Below, piece by piece: positions 17,582 through 25,137 of a stretch of 64,000 nt of DNA. The stretch comes from an uncultured Clostridia bacterium (GTDB lineage: Bacteria; Bacillota; Clostridia; Oscillospirales; Ruminococcaceae). Location of the stretch: NCBI GenBank assembly GCA_947625125.1, contig CANQNF010000008.1, positions 1 to 64,000 on the forward strand, read 5' to 3'. Every line of letters starts with the position of its first letter. Position 1 is the stretch's first letter. The notes under the pieces were generated by a model. The model was not told where the DNA came from and searched no databases. It saw nothing but the letters and a program-made list of their open reading frames with translations. The position numbers and the translations under genes were made by a program.

Positions 17582-17818
17582 TTACAAATCGCGCGGCACG
17601 GCTCTGTAAAAACGGTTGCGTCCTTTTCCGCTGTTTATTTTTTCAAGCTCTGCAACTTTGTTTTGCCAAAATTTAATTTGTTCGCGCACCTCTCCCAAAT
17701 CGGCGCGTGTCAACGAGCGAGTGCCAATTTTATAGCTCTGACTTACTGCGATTTCCTGCTCGGCTGTTAGCCAAGCGTCAAGATGTTTTCTTGCAACCTC
17801 AATTGTTATTCCTGCCAT
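17582..17818 (-). CDS. DUF6148 family protein (gpW-like head-tail joining candidate)
   Basis: This 78-residue helical protein has ARKHLDAWLTAEQEIAVSQSYKIGTRSLTRADLGEVREQI and ends RNRFYRAVPRDL, which I recognise as DUF6148. It lies exactly between the large terminase and portal genes, where lambda carries gpW. A head-tail joining role fits the position and size but is inference. Its start shares one base with the terminase stop. Confidence 0.75.
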   Translation of the reverse strand: MAGITIEVARKHLDAWLTAEQEIAVSQSYKIGTRSLTRADLGEVREQIKFWQNKVAELEKINSGKGRNRFYRAVPRDL

Positions 17819-19686
17819 TACGAAATACCCTCCGAAATTGTTTTTCTTCCTCTACGCTTAACGGGCGCGGCGGGTTTGTCTGCTGATTCCTGCTTTTTTA
17901 GCACAACGCCCGAAATTTCTAACGCGGCTTGTGCATAATTTCGGCAGTCGAGCGGTTCGTTTCGCCGTGTGCCGTTTTCTTTGAGCTTCCAAACGTATTG
18001 TGCTTTGCCCTGCTTATATGTCAAAACCATTCTTTCGGCTGTAAGCCCTTTGAAATAGTCCTCCGTATAGCCCCGGTCTTTTTCTTTTGGAAAATGACAA
18101 TAGTTTGCGCCTTCCTCCGTTACTGCAAGCGATTGATATATCAACGCTTTGCCCGTATCAACTCCGAGAGTAAACAACGGCGTTTTTGCGCGGTTGTTTT
18201 TGGAGGGGCGCGGAATATAAGGGGCGTCAAACCCGCCTTTCCCTCGGATTGCAAAAACTCCGCGTGAGTATCGGGCTTTGCAAAAGGCGCATACCTGATT
18301 GAAAAAATGCCCTCCCGAATCCATACAAGTACGCATTATTTTTAATTTAGCGCCGTCCGCCCTTGTAAATGTCTGATTCAAAAAGGCGTCTAAATCCTCC
18401 CAAACCGCATTTTGTTTCGGGTCGCCATAAATGATTTGATATTTAATTCCCCAACTCTCACGGTCCGCGCCCCAACCGACAACTTCAACCTCGAATCGGT
18501 CGTCTTGCGTGTCAATGCCCGCCGTTAAATAAATTACCTCCGCGGGGACTTCGCAATTATACTTTTCTCGGCGATTATATAAAGCGTCGTGGTCGATTTC
18601 GTTGCCCTCTTCCTCCCACGTTTGCCCCATTTCTGTATTAGTCCACGCTTTGAGCAATTCAATATTGCCTTTTTTCTTTTCCTCGTTTGCTATCAAGAAA
18701 TTTTCAACAATTTCTTTCCAATCTGCGAATGGCGAAGCAAGGCTATTCAAATAAAATCCGCGTACTTCCCGTTCGGGAAAACGCGGTATAAATTTTCCTT
18801 GTATAAAGTTTTCTTTCCATTCGACTTCGCTGCTGATAACTCCGCATTTAGAACAAACATACGAGATTTCATTCAAATTTTCTTTATCAAATTTCACTTG
18901 CCCCCATTCGAGCGGCTGATATTCTCCGCAAGCCGGACAAGGCACTTGCCAAATCTCTTGTGTGCTGTTTTCAAATTCAATTTCGATTCTCGATACGCCT
19001 TTGATTGTTGGAGTTGAAATAAAAACTTCTTTTCTGTTCCAAAATGTAGTTAATCGCTTTGAAGCGAGCAAAAGCGGGTCGCCGTCTTTTCCTGCCGTTG
19101 CGGGGTATGCGTCTATTTCGTCCGCAAGCAAAACGCGAATCGGACGGGAGCGTAAACCCGAAGGGGAGTTAGCGCCGACAATAGTTATATGCCCGCCCGG
19201 AAATTCCTTGTGTAATATCGTGTTTCCGCTGTTTCTTGTTTTGTCGTTCACCTTTCCGCGCAACGCGGGGGTGTCGTTCAACATCGGAGTTAGTCTGTCT
19301 TTTGAAAACGATTCGCCGATTTGTAAATTCGGTTGCATTACCATTATTGGGGACGGGTCATAATCCATAAAATAGCCTATTGGATTTAATATAAACCCGT
19401 CTGTTTTTCCGATTTGGGCGGCGGACATTACAACGACCTTCGGCACGGATAAATCGGAAATTGCGTTCATTATTTCTTTTTGATACGGTGCTTTGCTCGT
19501 TTTCCAACGTCCCGGCTCCGCCGAAGATTTCTTTGACAAAACGCGCTTTGCGTCCGCCCATTCCGTGAGTGTCATATTTGGCGGAGGTTTCAAAACTGAA
19601 AAAATCCGCTCAAACAGTTTTGTCGTTTGCGCTTTCGTTGTCGTTTCCTCCCTCTCCGAACATACCGTCAAAGTCGGCAAGCTCAT
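17818..19686 (-). CDS. Terminase large subunit, lambda GpA family
   Basis: A 622-residue packaging motor ATPase and nuclease. The N-terminal KPPPNMTLTEWADAKRVLS and SAEPGRWKTSKAPYQKEIM blocks are GpA signatures. Walker A is SAAQIGKT (near residue 90), Walker B VLLADEIDAYP (near 187), and the nuclease region includes GIDTQDDRFEVEVVGWG and MDSGGHF. The annotated ATG at 19686 overlaps the Nu1-like gene by 77 bases; I found no better ATG that keeps the KPPP motif. GpA-type enzymes cut cos sites, which predicts cohesive-end DNA. Confidence 0.94.
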   Translation of the reverse strand: MSLPTLTVCSEREETTTKAQTTKLFERIFSVLKPPPNMTLTEWADAKRVLSKKSSAEPGRWKTSKAPYQKEIMNAISDLSVPKVVVMSAAQIGKTDGFILNPIGYFMDYDPSPIMVMQPNLQIGESFSKDRLTPMLNDTPALRGKVNDKTRNSGNTILHKEFPGGHITIVGANSPSGLRSRPIRVLLADEIDAYPATAGKDGDPLLLASKRLTTFWNRKEVFISTPTIKGVSRIEIEFENSTQEIWQVPCPACGEYQPLEWGQVKFDKENLNEISYVCSKCGVISSEVEWKENFIQGKFIPRFPEREVRGFYLNSLASPFADWKEIVENFLIANEEKKKGNIELLKAWTNTEMGQTWEEEGNEIDHDALYNRREKYNCEVPAEVIYLTAGIDTQDDRFEVEVVGWGADRESWGIKYQIIYGDPKQNAVWEDLDAFLNQTFTRADGAKLKIMRTCMDSGGHFFNQVCAFCKARYSRGVFAIRGKGGFDAPYIPRPSKNNRAKTPLFTLGVDTGKALIYQSLAVTEEGANYCHFPKEKDRGYTEDYFKGLTAERMVLTYKQGKAQYVWKLKENGTRRNEPLDCRNYAQAALEISGVVLKKQESADKPAAPVKRRGRKTISEGIS

Positions 19687-20119
19687 TCAATGCTTCATCA
19701 ACCGCTTCTTTCAAAATGCGGTATACCTCGGCTTTATCGGTCTTTTTTGCAAGAGTGGGAGAGAGCTTAGAGGGAATCGCCATTAAACGGCTTTTGAAAT
19801 TTATAAGCATATTTGTAAATACGCTTTCTATGTCCTCCGATGTGTGTAAGCTGCCTTCTTTTACTTTTAAGTCGTATTCCTCGTTAAGTCGTTTTGCTTT
19901 TACAAGCAACGCCCGCTCGGTGTTATAGTCTATATTTTCCGCACTTTCGGGATTTTTCTTGCGTAAATAATCAATATAGCCGTGTAAGGTCGGTAATAGC
20001 TCGTAAAGCCCCGGCATACCGTCGTATTCTCTGATTATGCCGTCGTCTTTTAATTGCCTTACGCGGCGTTCGGTGAGGTCAAGGAATCGGGCAATCGCCT
20101 TTACACTGTATAATTTCAC
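19610..20119 (-). CDS. Terminase small subunit, Nu1-like
   Basis: A 169-residue DNA-binding protein. The N-terminal winged helix YSVKAIARFLDLTERRVRQLKDDGII (residues 4-30) is like lambda Nu1. A helical middle (VFTNMLINFKSRLMAIPSKLSPTLAK) and acidic C-terminus follow. Overlap with the large subunit start suggests coupling, as for lambda Nu1-A. It should bind cos and recruit the large subunit. A second small-terminase-like gene lies immediately upstream, so which one works in packaging is uncertain. Confidence 0.8.
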   Translation of the reverse strand: MKLYSVKAIARFLDLTERRVRQLKDDGIIREYDGMPGLYELLPTLHGYIDYLRKKNPESAENIDYNTERALLVKAKRLNEEYDLKVKEGSLHTSEDIESVFTNMLINFKSRLMAIPSKLSPTLAKKTDKAEVYRILKEAVDEALNELADFDGMFGEGGNDNESANDKTV

Positions 20120-20210
20120 GATATACCCCCTTTTCGGCTAACTTTTTTGTCCTCCCCGTTACAAAATTTTGCGTCTAAGCGCGGAAGCGATTATTTTTCT
20201 TTTGTAGCTG

Positions 20211-20260
20211 AACACGCGCCGGGGTCGCCGAACCCGCGGCAGGTGCGCCGCGCTGAAAGA
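20211..20260. other. Candidate cos region
   Basis: The 179-bp gap upstream of the Nu1-like gene contains a GC-rich patch unlike its AT-rich flanks. On the minus strand it reads CGGGTTCGGCGACCCCGG, with an ACCC/GGGT dyad and the 8-mer CGGCGACC, also found in the lambda cosN core. A second stem, gcggc/gccgc, is adjacent. Lambda cos likewise sits just upstream of nu1. The resemblance is short, so this is a hypothesis. Confidence 0.3.
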
Positions 20261-20298
20261 ACCTACCACGCGAGCGTTAAAACGCCCGATTTTTTGAT

Positions 20299-21072
20299 TT
20301 ATATGTCGTTTTCGTCGCTCATATCTTCGGCGCTGTCGATGATTTCCCCCGCTTCGGGGTCGAAAGAAAACTCGCCCGCGGCTCGTTGCTTTGCAAAGTT
20401 GTATTTCCTTTCCTCTAAGTCAATACGCTTTCTGTCTATCTCGTGTGCGCGCATTGCGTCAATCAGCTTTAATATGCGCCCGTGTACCTTGCTGTACTCT
20501 GCTTCAAGCCTCATAGAGCGTTCAAACGGGCTTGCTTTTATGACGGTTTGCATTGACATTTTAAGCGAGCCGTTTTCCGATTTCTCCCCGTCCTGCTCGC
20601 CTTTATCTTTTTTGGGCGGCGGTGTGTTCATCTCAACAATGCGGTCAATATACATTGCGTCGGGTGCTGCCGTCTGATACTCATTTATTCGGCGGGCTAA
20701 ATCTCTTTCTTTCGCCGTAAGCAACTGCAACTCCCGTAACATATTTTCTTCGGCGTCGACTGTAAGGGCTTCTATATATTCCCGCTCGGATTCCGATAAA
20801 TTTTCAAGATGTACGCGGGAATATGCGCCGTGTGTTTCGGCGTTCTTGTTCCCCGTTGGCGCGCCGTGTCCCGCCGCGTTGCGGTTGCCTTTTTGCCCTC
20901 CACGGTGCTTTTTGCTCAATTCATCTTTCCATTTATCTTCGCTTTTCCATTTGCGGACGCGAGCTTCGGGAACGCCGTAAATGGTCGCAAGCTCTTTGGC
21001 GGTCAATGTGCCGCCGCTTTCGAGCCATTGTTTTTTTGCTTTGTCGCGGTTTGGATTTCTTCGCCTTGCCAC
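20299..21072 (-). CDS. Second terminase small-subunit candidate (PBSX TerS-like)
   Basis: A 257-residue protein with GTG start at 21072 behind GGAG. The N-terminal helix-turn-helix LTAKELATIYGVPEARVRKWKSEDKW and the GGQKGNRNAAGHGAPTGNKNAETHGAY glycine/asparagine linker are hallmarks of PBSX-type small terminases (XtmA/YqaS group). The long helical C-terminal half contains MRLEAEYSKVHGRILKLIDAMRAHEI and ends in an acidic tail. It is the first gene after the probable late promoter. It may bind the packaging site together with, or in place of, the Nu1-like protein. Confidence 0.72.
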   Translation of the reverse strand: MARRRNPNRDKAKKQWLESGGTLTAKELATIYGVPEARVRKWKSEDKWKDELSKKHRGGQKGNRNAAGHGAPTGNKNAETHGAYSRVHLENLSESEREYIEALTVDAEENMLRELQLLTAKERDLARRINEYQTAAPDAMYIDRIVEMNTPPPKKDKGEQDGEKSENGSLKMSMQTVIKASPFERSMRLEAEYSKVHGRILKLIDAMRAHEIDRKRIDLEERKYNFAKQRAAGEFSFDPEAGEIIDSAEDMSDENDI

Positions 21073-21226
21073 GGTTTACGCACTCCTTTTCGTTTGTTTT
21101 TACATTTGCGCCCGTGATGATTTCAAAGAAGTGTAAAACAAAACGAACTCCAACCGTAAAAATTGAAGTCCGTTATATGTCTGCTGCTGTCTTTGGCGTC
21201 TTTTTTTGTTACCTTCCGACGATAAC

Positions 21227-21260
21227 ATTTTATCATATAAAACGGACACTTGCGGACACT
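21227..21260 (-). promoter_or_regulatory. Probable late promoter with tandem upstream sites
   Basis: Between the regulator stop (21264) and the first late gene, the minus strand carries AGTGTCCGCAAGTGTCCGT, two copies of a GTGTCCG word 10 bases apart, immediately followed by TATGATAAAAT as a -10-like box. No good -35 is present, as expected for an activator-dependent promoter. The adjacent ArpU-like protein is the natural candidate activator. The words are seen; their use is inference. Confidence 0.45.
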
Positions 21261-21263
21261 CTT

Positions 21264-21734
21264 TCACAAAGGGTAATTGAAATTTGAAATTACCTCGTTT
21301 TGGTCGAATAATTTTCCGAGGTTATCGCACCCGCGATTTCGTATTTTTTTGCATTGTGTCGGGCTGTAATGAATCCGTTCCGAAATTTGTACCCATTGAA
21401 GCCCCCTTATGTAAAAGTCGTAAATAACGCTCCGTTGATAGAGCGGCAATTTATTAAGCTCATGCAGAACGGCGCTTTTTAATTCTTCAAGCCGGGTTAT
21501 TTTTAATCTTAAATCCTGCATATCATTACTTGCGGATTCGGGAATATGCAACACGATTGATTCGGTCGGGTTTGATACCCTGCCTTTTCCCCTTGATATG
21601 CCGTCAAGCACTTTTTCGCCGTTTAAAGTATAATAACGGTCCTCATAATCCCGCAAAATACGCTTGTTAAGCCGTATTTCGGCGTCGATGTCGCCACAAA
21701 ACCGCATTATTTTTTTCACGCCGTCCCGCTCCAT
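21264..21734 (-). CDS. Late transcription regulator, ArpU/sigma-70 region 4-like
   Basis: A 156-residue protein. The helical first part contains MRFCGDIDAEIRLNKRILRDYEDRYYTL; the C-terminal helix-turn-helix is LPLYQRSVIYDFYIRGLQWVQISERIHYSPTQCKKIRNRGCDNL (about 100-143), the region-4-like pattern of ArpU/RinA-type regulators that switch on late phage genes. It sits immediately before the terminase genes and the tandem-site promoter, as such regulators usually do. Target promoter inferred from position. Confidence 0.75.
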   Translation of the reverse strand: MERDGVKKIMRFCGDIDAEIRLNKRILRDYEDRYYTLNGEKVLDGISRGKGRVSNPTESIVLHIPESASNDMQDLRLKITRLEELKSAVLHELNKLPLYQRSVIYDFYIRGLQWVQISERIHYSPTQCKKIRNRGCDNLGKLFDQNEVISNFNYPL

Positions 21735-21771
21735 AAATTACACACTCCCGTTTTTTGATTTTTTCTTTGCG

Positions 21772-21793
21772 GAGCGCCGAATAAACGGCGCTC
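21772..21793. repeat. Inverted repeat downstream of parB
   Basis: Arms gagcgccg and cggcgctc flank a 6-base loop (aataaa). It lies between the parB stop and the regulator gene start region. There is no U-run on the minus strand; on the plus strand a short T-run follows at a distance. It could be an RNA stem or a protein-binding site. Confidence 0.5.
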
Positions 21794-21813
21794 ACGCTTT
21801 TTCGCTCCCGTTC

Positions 21814-22821
21814 CTAATGACTTTGTATTGTTTCGAGCGTATCAATAATAAAGTCAAAAATTCTCGTGTCCTCGCCCGGTTTGAACAAATCAAACCGCTT
21901 TTCGTTCATAAAGTCGACCGCTGCGGCGGCTTTTTCCGAAGCCGTCATTTCCGCGAAGTCAACATCTGCGGGCGTTTCCTGCTCTGCGTCCTGCCCCTCG
22001 GAGAAATCGGGCGGCGTTTCCGGGTAAGATTTCGGCGGGGCTTCCTCCGAAGATACGGGCGCGGATTCCTGCTTTTTCTCTTTTACGTCGCCTATTGATA
22101 AACCGCCTTTTTCCCGATACTCTGTATAGGCTTCTTTTTGCTTTTCCCCGCTCATTCCCGATAATTCGTAAGCGGCTGACAATCCGAGCCGCCCGCCCTT
22201 AAATTCCTCGGTAAATTCCGGCGAGAGATTTTTTTCAATTACGCTCATACGCGCAATTTGTGTCGGAGATGTGTTGAGGGCTTCGGCGACTAAATCGCGG
22301 ACGCGCCCCGTCAAGCCGTCGCGTTTTTTGAGCGCTTCAAAGCATTTTCTCAATTCCTCCGCCTGTTTCATTTTTTCATAATCCGACAATTCGCGCGTTG
22401 TGGAATTTGTCATAATAAGCAAAATCCGTTCTTCTATTTCGTCCCGCTCCGACTGTACGCTACACGGTACATACTCAAATTCGGTTTTGCCCTCGTTGCA
22501 AAGCTCCATACAAGCGCGGTGGCGGCGGTGTCCTGCTATTATTTCATATTTGCCGTTCGGCAAGGGCTTGACAATCAAATTTTGTTGAACTCCGAATAGC
22601 TCAATAGAATTTTTCAATTCGTCTATGCTGTCCACGGAATAAAAGTTTGATTCAGAAGCTACAAGGTCATGTATATTAAGCGGTTTTATTATGCTTTTTT
22701 GCGGATAAAACGGAAAATCACCCTTTGCTTCTGCAACTGATGTTTTTTCGTCCGCCGTATCGCGCGGCGTCTGAAGTGATGTTTTGCTTAATAGCTCGTT
22801 TAGATTGAATTTTCCCGACAT
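21814..22821 (-). CDS. parB: ParB-like partition protein
   Basis: A 335-residue ParB/Spo0J-family CTPase and DNA-binding protein. Motifs are VQQNLIVKPLPNGKYEIIAGHRRHRACMEL (the GHRRHRA box, near residues 92-103), NSTTRELSDYEKMKQAEEL, and the helix-turn-helix VAEALNTSPTQIARMSVIEKNL (about 168-190). A Pro/Glu-rich linker and a helical C-terminus follow. It lies 2 bases downstream of parA. With ParA it forms a segregation system for a low-copy replicon, either the phage as a plasmid-prophage or a relic of one. Confidence 0.9.
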   Translation of the reverse strand: MSGKFNLNELLSKTSLQTPRDTADEKTSVAEAKGDFPFYPQKSIIKPLNIHDLVASESNFYSVDSIDELKNSIELFGVQQNLIVKPLPNGKYEIIAGHRRHRACMELCNEGKTEFEYVPCSVQSERDEIEERILLIMTNSTTRELSDYEKMKQAEELRKCFEALKKRDGLTGRVRDLVAEALNTSPTQIARMSVIEKNLSPEFTEEFKGGRLGLSAAYELSGMSGEKQKEAYTEYREKGGLSIGDVKEKKQESAPVSSEEAPPKSYPETPPDFSEGQDAEQETPADVDFAEMTASEKAAAAVDFMNEKRFDLFKPGEDTRIFDFIIDTLETIQSH

Positions 22822-22823
22822 GA

Positions 22824-23615
22824 TTATTTACCTCCCGTTGTGTCCGATTCGGACACGGATTCTAAATATTCCGAAACAAGCGCGATATAATCGCGCGACG
22901 CCCCGCACCACCTTGAATACTCAATAATCGGCAGATTCGCAAAGGTGCTTTCGTCGACCTTCGCCGTTCGCCTTATGTGAGTATTAAAAACGGGGTATTC
23001 GGTATTTTCTCTTAGCCAATTTTCGCCCTGCTTGTTGACGTCGTTATTTTGATACGAGGTTATAAAGCACCCCCGCAATGTCAACGACGGGTTGAGGTCG
23101 TCGCGCACTATGTCGATTTGTTCTTTTAACTCCGCCAAGCCGTCAAAAGCGAAATTGTCAATTTTTATCGGTATTATTACGTCGTCGGACGCCACAAGAG
23201 CGTTAATTGTGCTGATGTTTATATCCGGGGCGCAATCTATGACGCAATAATCGTATTCGTCTGAAATGCGCTTAAATGCTGCGCGCAACCGTGTTTGTTG
23301 CGGTCTGCCCGTATCTAAAAGCACTTGTAAATTTGCTTTTAACAACGTCATATTTGCGGGTATAACGTCAAGGCTCTTATACTGCGTCGGCTTTATGATG
23401 TCGTGTATCTCTGCTTCACGGTCGGTCAAAAGCTCGGCGACGGTCCGCGAATTATAGCTATGAAGCCCAAACATTTTTGAAATGTTCCCTTGCTTGTCGT
23501 TGTCTACAAGCAAAACGCGCTTTCCGTGCATTGTCGCCATGATATGGGCGATGTTGGCGGCGGAAATGGTCTTTGCAACTCCGCCTTTAAGGTTGATAAC
23601 CGATATTGTTTTCAT
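22824..23615 (-). CDS. parA: ParA-like partition ATPase
   Basis: A 263-residue Walker-type ATPase. Motifs: deviant Walker A KGGVAKT (residues 10-16), LLVDNDKQGNISKMFG, and DYCVIDCAPDIN as Walker B. It ends VSESDTTGGK, and the codons for VSESDT form a perfect 17-bp dyad just upstream of parB. It lacks the N-terminal HTH of type Ia ParA, so it is type Ib-like, which usually leaves autoregulation to ParB. Upstream is a gene with one probable membrane segment. Confidence 0.92.
   Translation of the reverse strand: MKTISVINLKGGVAKTISAANIAHIMATMHGKRVLLVDNDKQGNISKMFGLHSYNSRTVAELLTDREAEIHDIIKPTQYKSLDVIPANMTLLKANLQVLLDTGRPQQTRLRAAFKRISDEYDYCVIDCAPDINISTINALVASDDVIIPIKIDNFAFDGLAELKEQIDIVRDDLNPSLTLRGCFITSYQNNDVNKQGENWLRENTEYPVFNTHIRRTAKVDESTFANLPIIEYSRWCGASRDYIALVSEYLESVSESDTTGGK
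22840..22856. promoter_or_regulatory. Candidate parS-like dyad in the 3' end of parA
   Basis: The sequence GTGTCCGATTCGGACAC is a perfect 8-1-8 dyad immediately before parB. An identical 17-mer lies at 12009-12025, and a one-mismatch copy at 4406-4422. ParB proteins bind palindromes of about this size. Assignment as parS is inference. Confidence 0.4.
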
Positions 23616-24334
23616 ACGCTTTTTTCCTCCGATTCTGCGCCCGAACGCGGGAACGCCCCGGCGTCGTCAATTCCGATTTGCTGTTGTTCGTATATTTCGC
23701 CCGTTTGGGGGTCAATATCGTTTATGCGGACGGTTGCGGAAGATTCAACGTCAAAGCCTTTCAGAACGTCTGCCGCATTTGCGATTTGGTCTTGTTCCCT
23801 CTCCATTTGCCGCAAAAGCGAGGATATTTTATGTATGTCGTCGGTGAATCCGCTGTATGTGTGCAAAGCTGTCGGGGCAATTAAGGCGGTAAGCAATAGC
23901 CCGACTTTCAGTGCGAGCAAAAACCCGCCGTTGGACGTTGAGCGCTTATAAAACGATAGTGTTTCGTATTCGTCAAGAAGCGGTTTTATATAGCTTTCGT
24001 CAAAGGCATAAACCCGCGCTTTGTCTACAAAAAGCCAATACTTTTTTCCCATTGTAACGATATAGGTTTTTAACGGCTCGATTTCCTGCTCGCCCGGTAC
24101 AAAATCGTTTACGTCAAGCCCGCTCGTTATGTCCTTTTCCGAGCATTTCCATTCAACAAACTTGTCCGAGGGAATATCAAATATCCGCAATATATTTTCG
24201 GGTTTTAACAAGGGCATACCCGATAAAGAATACATAGCCGAGCCGTCGCAAATCCACTGTACGCCGTTCGGAGCGCTGAATAATATAAGCTGTTTGTATT
24301 TCTTAAAAATTGACGCAATGGCTTTGAGCTTCAT
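23612..24334 (-). CDS. Hypothetical phage protein with one membrane segment
   Basis: I do not recognise this 240-residue protein. The N-terminal half is globular (FSAPNGVQWICDGSAMYSLSGMP; KYWLFVDKARVYAFDESY). A probable transmembrane helix GGFLLALKVGLLLTALIAPTAL lies at about residues 135-156, followed by a helical region (ISSLLRQMEREQDQIANAADVL). It overlaps parA by 4 bases and is probably co-expressed with parAB. A membrane-linked role in partition or replication is only a guess from the neighbours. Confidence 0.6.
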   Translation of the reverse strand: MKLKAIASIFKKYKQLILFSAPNGVQWICDGSAMYSLSGMPLLKPENILRIFDIPSDKFVEWKCSEKDITSGLDVNDFVPGEQEIEPLKTYIVTMGKKYWLFVDKARVYAFDESYIKPLLDEYETLSFYKRSTSNGGFLLALKVGLLLTALIAPTALHTYSGFTDDIHKISSLLRQMEREQDQIANAADVLKGFDVESSATVRINDIDPQTGEIYEQQQIGIDDAGAFPRSGAESEEKSV

Positions 24335-24684
24335 TTGTTTACCTCCTTGTCGGTATTCTGCCCCTTGAATCTTGAATCATTGACAAGCACGGCGGCTTCG
24401 CTGCCGGTCCGCCCGACTGTCACATAGTCAACGGGCTTGATTCCGAGGATAATATACCCGCTCTTGCAATACGAAGGGTCGTTGAATATGTAGGTTATTT
24501 CAAACAACGCGCTTTGCCCGGTATAACAATCCTGCTCCGGCGCGTTTGCTTTGGGGACGTACACATTTAGCGCGAGAAAATCGCCGACGCGATAATCGCG
24601 GTCGTTTGCCCGAATCTCAAACGTCTTTTTGCCGCTTATTACGTCCGGGAAATACTTAGGTGTGATTTTTACTGCGTGAATCAT
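24331..24684 (-). CDS. DUF3850 (ASCH/PUA-like) protein
   Basis: A 117-residue protein with HAVKITPKYFPDVISGKKTFEIRANDRDYRVGDFLALNVYVP, the signature of DUF3850, which belongs to the ASCH/PUA-like nucleic acid-binding fold. GYIILGIKP closes the domain near residue 80. Such proteins are frequent in phage early regions and probably bind RNA or modified nucleotides. It overlaps the membrane protein gene by 4 bases. The family is confident; the function is unknown. Confidence 0.82.
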   Translation of the reverse strand: MIHAVKITPKYFPDVISGKKTFEIRANDRDYRVGDFLALNVYVPKANAPEQDCYTGQSALFEITYIFNDPSYCKSGYIILGIKPVDYVTVGRTGSEAAVLVNDSRFKGQNTDKEVNK

Positions 24685-24740
24685 GGCTTGAAAACTCCTT
24701 TTTTGTTTAGAATTTATTTATTTCTTTTGATTTCGCGCCT

Positions 24741-24920
24741 TTATGTAGGCGGCTTTTTTGCGTCCCTCTCCCGCTTTCTCTCCGAGATTAACCGCGCCAC
24801 TGCTATAATCGGCTTCATACGGTTTATTTCCTCGGCGCGCTGTGTCAAGTAGCTTTTGGGGAGCGGGGCGGGGGAGCTTGCCCACTTTCGACGGCGTTTT
24901 GATTTTTTCTTTTTAGACAA
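24741..24920 (-). CDS. Small basic hypothetical protein
   Basis: The track starts at 24950, but the better start is the TTG at 24920, with GGAGG about 9 bases upstream, overlapping the zinc-ribbon gene stop by 8 bases. The 59-residue product is very basic (SKKKKSKRRRKW at the N-terminus, RKRERDAKKPP at the end), suggesting nucleic acid binding. I do not recognise a family. It could be non-coding. Confidence 0.45.
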   Translation of the reverse strand: MSKKKKSKRRRKWASSPAPLPKSYLTQRAEEINRMKPIIAVARLISERKRERDAKKPPT

Positions 24921-25137
24921 TTCCTTTTTCCTCCAATCTGTATTTAACATTCAAAATACTTTCAATGGCGGCGCGCTGACTTTTGCCCGTTTCGCCTATA
25001 TTCAAAATATTTTCCATACATTGAACGACCGCCGCGGTGCCTGGGCTTACGCCCGCTTCGTGCATACATTCGGGGCATATTTCAAACTCGCTCGGAATCT
25101 CCGCGCCGCAATTCAAACAACGTGCGGACGCTTTCAT
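24913..25137 (-). CDS. Small zinc-ribbon protein
   Basis: A 74-residue protein with two CxxC pairs, CLNCGAEIPSEFEICPEC, at residues 8-25, a classic zinc ribbon, followed by a helical part (AAIESILNVKYRLEEKG). It overlaps the cytosine methyltransferase gene by 4 bases. It may help the methyltransferase or transcription; nothing more specific can be said. Confidence 0.7.
   Translation of the reverse strand: MKASARCLNCGAEIPSEFEICPECMHEAGVSPGTAAVVQCMENILNIGETGKSQRAAIESILNVKYRLEEKGIV

Noticed and set aside
20264-20306. Plus-strand terminator in the gap upstream of the Nu1-like gene
   Set aside because: A short gcgtt/aacgc stem with a T-run is present, but no plus-strand gene precedes it, so it is likely incidental.
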